DNA from: CAYMNU01 sp964391885
GTDB taxonomy: Archaea > Altiarchaeota > Altiarchaeia > JAFGQM01
Length of the DNA: 8,510 bases
NCBI GenBank assembly: GCA_964391885.1
Contig: CAYMNU010000047.1
Location: 1 to 8,510, forward strand
Direction: 5' to 3'
Below the pieces are notes generated by a model. The model was not told the DNA's origin and did not search any database. It saw nothing but the letters and a program-made list of their open reading frames with translations. Of the stretch, positions 1 through 5,699 are shown one piece after another. Each line of letters begins with the position of its first letter. The stretch's first letter is position 1. The position numbers were made by a program, and so were the translations under genes.

Positions 1-60
1 ATCATCATCAGGATTGAGGATGGGCGGGGTTTACTCGAGAATCCAGAGGTCTTTGAATAG
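1..60 (+). CDS. C-terminal tail of an unidentified protein (partial)
   Basis: Frame 1 is open from the first base and ends with TAG at 58-60. It encodes 19 residues ending in GLLENPEVFE. The stop is 10 bases from the stop of the convergent HD-hydrolase gene, a typical tail-to-tail spacing, and no other gene accounts for these bases. The residues are charged and protein-like but too few to assign a family. It could be a chance open stretch, since only 20 codons are visible. Confidence 0.45.
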   Translation: MIIRIEDGRGLLENPEVFE

Positions 61-70
61 ATTATACGGA

Positions 71-1123
71 TTAGCCCAGGTTGCCTTTAAAGTCCTCGGG
101 CACGCATACTTGGAATCCTTCTAAGCGCTTTATCTCCTCTTCGAGATTCCTGGCGGTGCCTGAAACATCGGCAATGCTTTTGAGGCCGGAGTCATCTATA
201 AGGATGTCAAAACTTAGCTTCTTCAGCCTTATTCCGCTTACAAGGAGCTTATGCGGTTCAAGGCCTGATTTTTTGACAAGCTCCGCGCGGTCCGGCTCTT
301 GTTTCATGGAAAGGGCCACTTTGTATAAGCGCCTTTGGTCGAGAAGGCCGAGCAGCTCTTTTGCTATGGGCGATTTTTCCCTGGCGAATATCTTGAGCTC
401 TTCGTCGCCCATCGTGAGGAGCTGCCCGATAGAGATATAGTCTTTTATCTGAAGCATCGCCTCCTGGAGCATGGCGTCCGCTATCTTGACAGCGTGGTGG
501 AAGTATACTGCCTCATACATCTGGTTCCTGCCGAGCAGCAGGGCCTCGAGGGCTATCAGGCCTTTCTTTTGGAAATAGAGTTTTCCCCCCTCATAACCGA
601 GCACGTTTATTATCCTGTCCGAGTCTATGACGCCGTAGGCCACGCCAGTGTAGTGGGAGTCTCGCAAAAGGTAATCCATGCGGTCTGCGTCTATCTGCGA
701 GGAGATTAGCTTTCCGTTGCCCCTGCCGCATACCAGGCCGTATATGCGCTTTTTGTCGAAGCCCGCGTCGCTCACGGCATCCCCGGCCTCGCCGCGCAGG
801 ACCTCTTTGAGGTTCTCCTCATGGCTTATGCCGAAGACGCTTTCAAGCGAGTGGCTGTAGGGGAGGTGTCCCATGTCATGAGCGAGGGCAGCCATGCGTA
901 TGGGCGCTTCCTCGATGCCAAGGCGGTGGGCCATCCTGCCTGCAAGGTGCATCGTCCCAAGGCTGTGCTCAAAGCGCGTGTGGTTCGCGCCGGGATAAAC
1001 AAGTGAGCAAAACGAGAGCTGCTTTACCCTGCGCAGGCGCTGCATGGCCGGGGTGTCCACAAGGGCAAGTTCGGCTTCTGAAAGCCCGATGTCCCCGTGC
1101 ACGGGATCCCTAATTGTTTTCAT
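71..1123 (-). CDS. HD-superfamily phosphohydrolase (COG1078-like, dNTPase-related)
   Basis: A 350-aa cytosolic HD-domain metal-dependent phosphohydrolase of the dGTPase/SAMHD1-like group. The N-terminus starts IRDPVHGDI, the usual opening of this family. Metal ligands are visible as H53 in TRFEHSLG, H82-D83 in AHDMGH, and D145 in the SQIDADRMDYLLRDS segment (143-156). Seen together, these are diagnostic. The C-terminal 150 residues are helical and not specifically recognisable; the protein is somewhat shorter than many bacterial members. The family hydrolyses nucleotides, often dNTPs, but the exact substrate cannot be read from sequence. The ATG lies 30 nt after the stop of the upstream NYN nuclease gene on the same strand, so the two are probably co-transcribed. 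A CTTAAACC stretch about 29 nt upstream could also give it its own leaderless promoter. No Shine-Dalgarno site is seen. Confidence 0.93.
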   Translation of the reverse strand: MKTIRDPVHGDIGLSEAELALVDTPAMQRLRRVKQLSFCSLVYPGANHTRFEHSLGTMHLAGRMAHRLGIEEAPIRMAALAHDMGHLPYSHSLESVFGISHEENLKEVLRGEAGDAVSDAGFDKKRIYGLVCGRGNGKLISSQIDADRMDYLLRDSHYTGVAYGVIDSDRIINVLGYEGGKLYFQKKGLIALEALLLGRNQMYEAVYFHHAVKIADAMLQEAMLQIKDYISIGQLLTMGDEELKIFAREKSPIAKELLGLLDQRRLYKVALSMKQEPDRAELVKKSGLEPHKLLVSGIRLKKLSFDILIDDSGLKSIADVSGTARNLEEEIKRLEGFQVCVPEDFKGNLG

Positions 1124-1153
1124 CGCAGAATTAGTGGCATTACTGAAGTTGGT

Positions 1154-1759
1154 TTAAGAAAAACAGATCTTCTTGAGAAGGCCATCCGTAAGGGGGATGC
1201 GCTCGTCGCAGAGGTAGTAGAGCTCGTCGTGAGCCAGTGGCAAGGGCCCCTTGTTTGATTCCCGCATACCGTGGACCAGATAGACCAGAACCATCTCTTC
1301 CTTGGCCACCCTCACTGCAGGAACGAAATCGCTGTCGCCAGTTATTACCACCGCCTTGCCTATTCTCCCGCTTGCGGCCAGTTTGACGAGGTCTATCGAA
1401 AGGAGTATATCAACGCCCTTCTGCTCGAACGCCGACCTTATATCCCCGCATTTAGGGCATTGAACCGATGCCTTACTCAGACGGCCTTCGCGTATCACAA
1501 ACCTTGGTATCTTCCGCAGTGCGTCCAAAAAACGATAATTGGCAGCGTATCTTTTGCGCTCTTCATCTGTCGGAGGGCTGCTTTGATGCGGCCTGCAATC
1601 ATAGAAATAAGTCCTGAAGAGCGTGCCGCCGACCAATTGCGCCAAGACTGGGCCGATTTTTGCGAAATCTATCTTAACCTTGGGCTTTGTCGCCTCCGCT
1701 AACTTGTTCAGATAGCCCGCATCTATGAAAACCGCGATATTCTCCAAGCTATTGACCAT
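1154..1759 (-). CDS. NYN-domain (LabA/DUF88-type) PIN-like nuclease
   Basis: A 201-aa protein with the NYN/DUF88 fold, a PIN-like RNase family of the LabA type. The acidic active-site set is visible: D13 in AVFIDAGYLNK, D117 in KGVDILLSIDL, and D142/D144 in VITGDSDFVP. Between the second strand and the KGVD motif lies a CPKCG knuckle (C101, C104), as seen in some members where it may bind zinc with other residues. Family members act on RNA, but the target is unknown here. It is the first gene of a likely two-gene operon with the HD phosphohydrolase, 30 nt downstream. The ATG is preceded at about -27 by an AAATATC box that lies inside the first unit of the tandem hairpin repeat. This suggests a leaderless transcript whose promoter is embedded in that repeat. 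Confidence 0.9.
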   Translation of the reverse strand: MVNSLENIAVFIDAGYLNKLAEATKPKVKIDFAKIGPVLAQLVGGTLFRTYFYDCRPHQSSPPTDEERKRYAANYRFLDALRKIPRFVIREGRLSKASVQCPKCGDIRSAFEQKGVDILLSIDLVKLAASGRIGKAVVITGDSDFVPAVRVAKEEMVLVYLVHGMRESNKGPLPLAHDELYYLCDERIPLTDGLLKKICFS

Positions 1760-1781
1760 TTTAAGCTAGAGAAGGCGGTAG

Positions 1782-1859
1782 GGATATTTGCCTGCCGTTG
1801 CCTTGCGACAACGGCAGCGCGGATATTTGCCCATCGTTGTCTTGCGACAACGATAGCGG
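1782..1859. repeat. Two tandem 39-bp units, each with a hairpin
   Basis: Unit 1 spans 1782-1820 and unit 2 spans 1821-1859. Both begin GGATATTTGCC and share the core CGTTGYCTTGCGACAACG. Unit 1 folds as 1792-1800 against 1809-1817. Unit 2 folds as 1833-1841 against 1846-1854, a perfect 9-bp stem with a TTGC loop. Relative to unit 1, unit 2 changes two stem pairs compensatorily: G1794-C1815 becomes A1833-T1854, and C1795-G1814 becomes T1834-A1853. A weak third start (ACATATTCG) follows at 1860. The element lies upstream of the NYN gene and about 100 bp downstream of the FilR1 regulator stop. It could be an operator, a structured RNA or a REP-like element. No T-tract follows, so a bacterial-type terminator is unlikely. 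Confidence 0.85.
1783..1789 (-). promoter_or_regulatory. TATA-like box for the NYN-HD operon
   Basis: On the minus strand this reads AAATATC, centred about 27 nt upstream of the ATG at 1757-1759, the spacing expected for a leaderless archaeal transcript. The same AAATATCC string occurs again in the second repeat unit at 1822-1828. Assignment is by position and base content only. Confidence 0.4.
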
Positions 1860-1959
1860 ACATATTCGTATATTATTGAAAGTTTGGGTATTAAAACTTG
1901 ACAAGACCCAAGACAGGGTACTCAGGACCGCTTAGATAAGCTAGGCTTTTGTCGCGTGG

Positions 1960-2793
1960 TTAGAGGTAGTCGGCGAGGGTGATGGGTTTAGACTTTGATT
2001 TGTAAAACTCATAAAGGTCCCTACCCCACCGTATAGCTTGCGGGTTCTTGGACTGTAAGTCCATGCCCATCATATCAACATTAGAAGATTTGGAATCCAG
2101 TGCCAAGAAGAACCAGCATTCACTTACTTTCAGAGTCAGAGGAATTTTATCGTTCAAAAAGAGGACATGATTGCTATAATCATCAAATAACCTAACTGTT
2201 TTAGGGGTAGAAGATTCTACAACCTTTTTGAGAACTTTTTCAGAGATGATAAACTCTGTATGGATTCCGGAGTTTAATAGATTGAATGCTATTTCCAAGT
2301 AGACGGGCCTATAAAGGGGAGTTATGCCATAGAATTCATTCTTAGGGGATTTGATTATTGTCAAGCACTCCTCATGAGTTTTCATGACTTCGGGGGCTTC
2401 GGACTGCACAAGTTCAGCTTCCTTAAGATTGCCCAATTTTGTCCAAAGAGCCTCGGGTATGGCTGCCGTGTTTCTAGTTTCCCAGAATCCCTTAAACTTT
2501 TCATAGGCAAAATGGAACTCTACTGTTTCACAGAGTTTTTCTAAGGTCGCGCGGCCATATCGGGTAAGCTGGAACTCACCGTCAACCCTCTCGACCAGCC
2601 CCATCCCCTCCAGCTCCTTCGCCTTGCTCGATGTGTTCGGAGCATTCGCATTGACTTCCCTGCGAAGGTCGGCCAGCCTCATCGGCCCGTCCTTTAAGGC
2701 GTCGAGGATGCCCAGCCTCAGGCCGGAATCGTAGAGCTTGCGGATAGTCGGCTCGGCCAGGCGATAATTGGCCATGAACTCAGAAGAAGCCAT
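1960..2793 (-). CDS. Winged-helix transcriptional regulator with FilR1 (DUF1724-like) sensor domain
   Basis: A 277-aa regulator. Residues about 17-87 form an ArsR-like winged helix: a helix near LGILDALKDGP, the recognition region NTSSKAKELEGMGLVERV, and a wing ending LTRYG. Residues about 105-265 resemble the FilR1 middle domain common in archaeal, especially methanogen, regulators, ending in the typical WGRDLYEFY. It is presumably a cytosolic DNA-binding repressor or activator responding to an unknown signal. The frame extends to a GTG at 2839, but I chose the ATG at 2791-2793: the HTH starts soon after it, and a T-rich box (CTTTTTTC) sits about 25 nt upstream, as at its neighbours. It is divergent from the DUF4258 gene, with 78 bp between the chosen starts. 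The HTH half is GC-rich and the sensor half AT-rich, a composition switch near 2545. Confidence 0.83.
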   Translation of the reverse strand: MASSEFMANYRLAEPTIRKLYDSGLRLGILDALKDGPMRLADLRREVNANAPNTSSKAKELEGMGLVERVDGEFQLTRYGRATLEKLCETVEFHFAYEKFKGFWETRNTAAIPEALWTKLGNLKEAELVQSEAPEVMKTHEECLTIIKSPKNEFYGITPLYRPVYLEIAFNLLNSGIHTEFIISEKVLKKVVESSTPKTVRLFDDYSNHVLFLNDKIPLTLKVSECWFFLALDSKSSNVDMMGMDLQSKNPQAIRWGRDLYEFYKSKSKPITLADYL

Positions 2794-2841
2794 AGTAATA
2801 TGGAAGCAATAAGAAGAAAAAAGCATGCCAGATGACCTCAC

Positions 2842-2849
2842 TTTATTTT
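2842..2849 (+). promoter_or_regulatory. TATA-like box for the DUF4258 gene
   Basis: CTTTATTTTG is centred about 26 nt upstream of the ATG at 2872. This supports a leaderless transcript starting at that ATG rather than use of the TTG at 2848, which lies inside the box. Confidence 0.45.
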
Positions 2850-2871
2850 GAAGAACCAGATAAATAACCGC

Positions 2872-3189
2872 ATGGAAGAGGAGATTGCCCGGATAAGGAA
2901 GCTTGCAAAGGAAATGAAGATCCTTTATTCACCGCACGAGCGCAACCGTTCCCTTGAGAGGGGTGTGACCCAAAAGGAAGCCAGGCTCGCCGTGATGTCA
3001 GGATACATCTACGAATATGGATTCGGCTACGAGAGCTTCACTGCAGTAGGCAGAGTAGCAGGAAAGTACATTAGGGTGGGCGTTGAACTGAAGAAGGACT
3101 ATTTAGTGTTCTCAACGGTCATGGAGCTTGAACCCGGCTCTTCCGAAGCTAAGCTCTGCAGGAGATGGCTGAGGTCTAAGCGGGCATAG
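2872..3189 (+). CDS. DUF4258-family small protein (possible RelE/BrnT-fold toxin)
   Basis: A 105-aa basic protein. After an N-terminal helix, residues 19-49 (YSPHERNRSLERGVTQKEAR, then a GYIYEY segment) fit the DUF4258 signature: S-x-H, an RG turn, an E-A-x-x-A-V helix, then G-x-I-x-E-Y. Strands around GRVAGKYIRVGVE and LVFSTVMEL complete a small beta-rich fold of the BrnT/RelE kind. Family members often stand next to YgiT/MqsA-type zinc-finger proteins, and one lies immediately downstream here but in convergent orientation with overlapping 3' ends. A toxin role as an mRNA interferase is inference from that pairing; no catalytic set can be proved by eye. The frame is open to a TTG at 2848, but that codon lies within the TATA-like box, so I prefer the ATG. 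Confidence 0.75.
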   Translation: MEEEIARIRKLAKEMKILYSPHERNRSLERGVTQKEARLAVMSGYIYEYGFGYESFTAVGRVAGKYIRVGVELKKDYLVFSTVMELEPGSSEAKLCRRWLRSKRA

Positions 3190-3403
3190 GGACTAACTTC
3201 CGATAGCTTGCCTGCACTGCGGTTTCCCTGGCATTTAGGATTTTCCGCAGCTGTTCCTCTATGGTTTGGCCCTGGGTCCAGGTTGTGAACTCCTCCCCGC
3301 ATTTTGAGCACCTATAACCCTCGGACTCGAAAGCGACGCCCCTGGCCTCATGAATAAGCATGGCCTTCCTGGCCTCACCCTTCTCGCAAAACGGGCATTC
3401 CAT
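3176..3403 (-). CDS. YgiT/MqsA-type zinc-finger protein (possible antitoxin)
   Basis: A 75-aa protein with the MqsA N-terminal zinc-finger pattern: C3-P-F-C6 near the start and C32-S-K-C35-GEEF after a beta hairpin. Together these are a four-cysteine zinc site. The remaining helix (about 45-70) lacks the long HTH domain of full MqsA, so this is the short YgiT type. Such proteins normally sit just downstream of and co-directional with DUF4258 or MqsR-like genes. Here the gene is on the opposite strand, and its last 14 bp overlap the 3' end of the DUF4258 gene. It has its own promoter, a TTTTTAAAA box about 25 nt upstream of the ATG. An antitoxin function is inferred from the partner; autonomous regulation is possible. 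Confidence 0.82.
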   Translation of the reverse strand: MECPFCEKGEARKAMLIHEARGVAFESEGYRCSKCGEEFTTWTQGQTIEEQLRKILNARETAVQASYRKLVPMPA

Positions 3404-3422
3404 AGTTATATTTGAGCGGCAG

Positions 3423-3431
3423 TTTTTAAAA
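3423..3431 (-). promoter_or_regulatory. TATA box for the YgiT-type gene
   Basis: On the minus strand this reads TTTTAAAAA within GCTTTTAAAAAC, centred about 25 nt upstream of the ATG at 3401-3403. It is a good archaeal TATA match at leaderless spacing. Confidence 0.6.
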
Positions 3432-3570
3432 GCTCAGAATTGGGAAAAATTATGGGCGCGTATTCCAAACGGGCTTAAGGCCTACTGGAATTACACGGTT
3501 CGTTATTTTGGTAGGAACTAGAATAAAGGATGAGACTGCATGGCCGCATACGAAGAAAAAAGCCCGCAAA

Positions 3571-3587
3571 GGCTTTTAAGGAAAGCC
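3571..3587 (+). promoter_or_regulatory. Possible promoter/hairpin upstream of the V4R gene
   Basis: CTTTTAAG at 3573-3580 is TATA-like and lies within the inverted repeat GGCTTT (3571-3576) / AAAGCC (3582-3587). AAAGCCCG also occurs twice as a direct repeat, at 3559-3566 and 3582-3589. Initiation here would give a leader of about 60 nt before the V4R ATG. A second candidate box, TAAATAAC at 3626-3633, would give a leader of about 9 nt. The sequence does not decide between them, and I see no other gene in 3404-3664. Confidence 0.35.
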
Positions 3588-3664
3588 CGTCAATATTAGC
3601 GCCCGAAATCAAGAGTGATCCGGCCTAAATAACTAGACAAGTAGTTACGCAAGCAAGCCCGAAC

Positions 3665-4225
3665 ATGAAACTCCAGAATAATTTACACAGCGTCCCGAAG
3701 AAGCTCGTGCTCCTGCAGGGCATGGACTTGGGCAAGGGCGAGATAAAGCTCTTCGGGGACCGGATGATGCTTATGCCCGTGCAATTCTTCGCAGATATGA
3801 CTAAGATCAGCGGCAATTCCCCTGAATTCGCGGAGCTGCAGTATAGGGCATGCAGGGACGCGACCATGCGCCACTACGCTGAGATGAAAGAGAAAAAAGG
3901 CATGAGCCAGAAAGAGTTGCTCGGCTGGGCGCGCGACCTGATGGGGCTTATAGGCTGGGGTGACGGCTCATTCATAGAGTCAGACGCCATGCACGGAAAG
4001 GTCACTCTCGAGATGCCCAACTCATCAGTCGCCGTGGAGTACCTGAAGCTCCATGGAAAGAGTGACGAACCGGTCTGCCACATGCTCGCAGGTGGCGTCG
4101 CGGGGGCCGCCAACGCCCTTTTGGGGCGCGAAGACATGGAAGCTCAGGAGACAAAATGCCTGGCGAAGGGCGACAAGAAGTGCGTCTTCGAGTGTAGACC
4201 AATATCAAAGGCACCCAAAGCCTAG
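3665..4225 (+). CDS. V4R-domain protein (small-molecule sensor-like)
   Basis: A 186-aa soluble protein with one V4R fold. The N-terminal part (about 25-100) has the helix FAELQYRACRDATMRHYAEM and the GWGDG turn at 97-101. The C-terminal part has the signature: C138 and LAGGVAGAANALLGR (141-155), then E162, C165, KGDKKC173 and F175. C165, C173 and probably C138 are the cysteines expected to form the family's metal or ligand site. V4R domains occur in bacteriochlorophyll reductase accessory proteins, in XylR/DmpR-type sensors and in many archaeal proteins, mostly as ligand-binding modules. The gene is followed 52 bp later by a KaiC-like ATPase on the same strand, and a second KaiC-V4R pair lies further along, so a partnership is likely. 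A GTG/ATG extension upstream is not needed. Confidence 0.88.
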   Translation: MKLQNNLHSVPKKLVLLQGMDLGKGEIKLFGDRMMLMPVQFFADMTKISGNSPEFAELQYRACRDATMRHYAEMKEKKGMSQKELLGWARDLMGLIGWGDGSFIESDAMHGKVTLEMPNSSVAVEYLKLHGKSDEPVCHMLAGGVAGAANALLGREDMEAQETKCLAKGDKKCVFECRPISKAPKA

Positions 4226-4233
4226 AAAACGCA

Positions 4234-4242
4234 TTTTTATAA
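4234..4242 (+). promoter_or_regulatory. TATA box for the first KaiC-like gene
   Basis: TTTTTATAA, nine bases after the V4R stop and about 40 nt upstream of the KaiC ATG, is the best plus-strand TATA match in the window. It would give a leader of about 14 nt, so this KaiC gene can be transcribed separately from the V4R gene. Confidence 0.6.
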
Positions 4243-4277
4243 GGCTTACGATAATTAATAAGACCCAAAAATACAAA

Positions 4278-5000
4278 ATGGCAGTTGAAAGAGCTAAGAC
4301 CGGGATAGAGGGACTCGATGAGTTGCTTGAAGGGGGGATTCCCCGCGACAGGACCATACTCGTTGCAGGGGGCAGCGGCTGCGGAAAATCCACATTCGGC
4401 ATGCAGTACCTTTACAACGGCGCCAAGATGGGCGAGCCCGGCGTGTATTTAACTCTTGAAGAGAAGCCGAAGAACCTCAGGGCGGAGATGAAGGAGTTCG
4501 GCATGGATATCGCTGCGATGGAGAAAGCCGGCAAGATAGCTATAATCGACGCATCGCTTGTGAGGCTGGGCCTCGAGAGCGACGAGAAGTTCACCCTGTC
4601 CCCGGAGAGCTTCGATGTAAATCACCTTATCCAAAACCTTATCATGACTGCGCGCAACATAGGCGCCAAGAGAGTGGTCGTAGACGCGCTCCCCTCGCTG
4701 GACGTCCTATTGGACGGGGACATAGGCAAGGTCAGGAATGCAATTATCGAGATGAACTACCTCCTGCAGGAGAATGGGATGACGTCTTTGCTGCTGGATG
4801 AAATAGTTTCAGGCAAGGAAACTTATTCTAGGCATGGGGTGGAAGAGTTTGTTGTTGATGGGGTGATTGTCCTTACAATAGAAGCAAGTTTGGATAAACG
4901 TATGTTGATGATAAATAAGATGAGATCAACAAAACATGATATAAAACCCCAGAGTATGCAGTTAACTGCAGGAAAGGGGCTTGAAATTATTCAATACTAA
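4278..5000 (+). CDS. Single-domain KaiC-like (RecA-superfamily) ATPase
   Basis: A 240-aa P-loop ATPase of the archaeal KaiC/RadA-like group. It opens with TGIEGLDELLEGGIPRDRTILVAG. Walker A is GGSGCGKST (31-39), the catalytic glutamate pair is E61-E62 in YLTLEEKP, and Walker B is RVVVDALPSL with D136. The C-terminal INKMRSTKHD segment is the conserved K-M-R-x-x-x-H motif near the subunit interface. Single-domain members are thought to form hexamers and act in signal transduction, but the target is unknown. The frame is open upstream to 4053, but that stretch overlaps the V4R gene, so I chose the ATG at 4278, where family homology begins. Codons up to about 4790 are GC-rich and codons after about 4800 are AT-rich, so the gene may be a recombinant. 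Its stop is one base from the convergent HAD gene stop. Confidence 0.93.
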   Translation: MAVERAKTGIEGLDELLEGGIPRDRTILVAGGSGCGKSTFGMQYLYNGAKMGEPGVYLTLEEKPKNLRAEMKEFGMDIAAMEKAGKIAIIDASLVRLGLESDEKFTLSPESFDVNHLIQNLIMTARNIGAKRVVVDALPSLDVLLDGDIGKVRNAIIEMNYLLQENGMTSLLLDEIVSGKETYSRHGVEEFVVDGVIVLTIEASLDKRMLMINKMRSTKHDIKPQSMQLTAGKGLEIIQY

Positions 5001-5001
5001 T

Positions 5002-5685
5002 TCATTTATAAATTGATGACCAAGGGTCTTTATCATTGTTTAATATTAAATCAAAGTTATGCTTTGATTGGAAATCTGGCGGTGGATTAATGGCTACCGA
5101 TGTTGTGGATTTTTGAAATAGTAATAAATCTTCAGTACTATTCCCTGCCATAAAAAAGGGTTTACCACAAATGCCAAACTGCTCTAAACAATTTAATTTG
5201 TAATTTGGGAGATCACAATTTAATTGCGGATACTCACCTGAGAAATAGTTAATCCCCCCTAGTTCTTCCGTCAGCAAATCCAAACAATAAAAATCAGCAA
5301 AATGGAACTTATTTTTAACCTCTTTAGCAATATCTGAACTAGTCAAAGAAACTAAAAAACACGTTTTTCCGTTATCATTTAATAATTCAATAAACTGTAT
5401 AGCATAGGGATAGAAATTTGAGAAAAAATGGGGTATTCGTCGGTTAAATGAGTCCACCTCAACGCCCTTGAGCAAAGCAGCGAACTGTGGAAGCAACTCT
5501 TTGAATGGGCGTTGAGTGGATGCTTGCAATAATCCCCCCAATTCGTTATAAATGCGAGGCGATTTATGGAAATAATCCAAAGCCAAATCGAGGAGGATAA
5601 ATCGAGGATATAAGGTCCCATCTAAATCGAATAAAAAATAGTCTATGGGTTCTATAAAGTCCAGCATCCGTTCTGAAATTGTCAT
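5002..5685 (-). CDS. HAD-superfamily phosphatase-like hydrolase
   Basis: A 227-aa HAD hydrolase, last gene of the AT-rich operon. Motif I is FLFDLDGTLYP, with nucleophile D20 and acid/base D22. Residues about 25-95 form a helical C1-type cap. Motif II is LVSLTSS with S113, motif III is probably K163 in NYKLNCLEQFG, and motif IV is MAGNSTEDLLLF. In motif IV the first acidic residue of the usual GDSxxD is Asn182, leaving D186. This is tolerated in some HAD groups but may weaken magnesium binding. The likely reaction is phosphate-ester hydrolysis of a small molecule; the substrate is unknown. The ATG is 14 nt after the GGGPS-like stop. A GAGG sits about 12 nt upstream, overlapping that stop region, a weak ribosome-binding candidate. 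Removing phosphate from the neighbour's product is a reasonable but unproved role. Confidence 0.85.
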   Translation of the reverse strand: MTISERMLDFIEPIDYFLFDLDGTLYPRFILLDLALDYFHKSPRIYNELGGLLQASTQRPFKELLPQFAALLKGVEVDSFNRRIPHFFSNFYPYAIQFIELLNDNGKTCFLVSLTSSDIAKEVKNKFHFADFYCLDLLTEELGGINYFSGEYPQLNCDLPNYKLNCLEQFGICGKPFFMAGNSTEDLLLFQKSTTSVAINPPPDFQSKHNFDLILNNDKDPWSSIYK

Positions 5686-5699
5686 CGAGTTTATAGCCT

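Noticed and set aside
335..709. Plus-strand open frame of 124 codons inside the HD hydrolase gene
   Set aside because: It is antisense to a gene with clear HD motifs, has no recognisable domain, and is explained by GC-rich codon bias.
1782..1859. CRISPR-like repeat
   Set aside because: There are only two directly abutting units with no spacers, and the variable positions covary in the stems rather than lying between repeats.
1884..1911. Inverted repeat TTGGGT/ACCCAA as a terminator of the regulator gene
   Set aside because: The arms are only 6 bp with a 16-base loop and no clear T-tract follows on the minus strand, so this is not convincing.
3462..3491. Inverted repeat ATTCCA/TGGAAT with a GGTTCG-like string nearby, suggesting a tRNA
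   Set aside because: No acceptor stem, anticodon arm or proper T-arm can be formed; the GGTTCG is not followed by a pairing CC.
3540..3599. 19-codon frame MAAYEEKSPQRLLRKARQY upstream of the V4R gene
   Set aside because: It is short, without family resemblance, and contains the probable TATA/hairpin element. Chance cannot be excluded.
4053..4277. In-frame 75-residue extension of the first KaiC-like ATPase
   Set aside because: It overlaps the well-supported V4R gene in another frame. Family homology begins at the ATG at 4278, and a TATA box lies within the extension.
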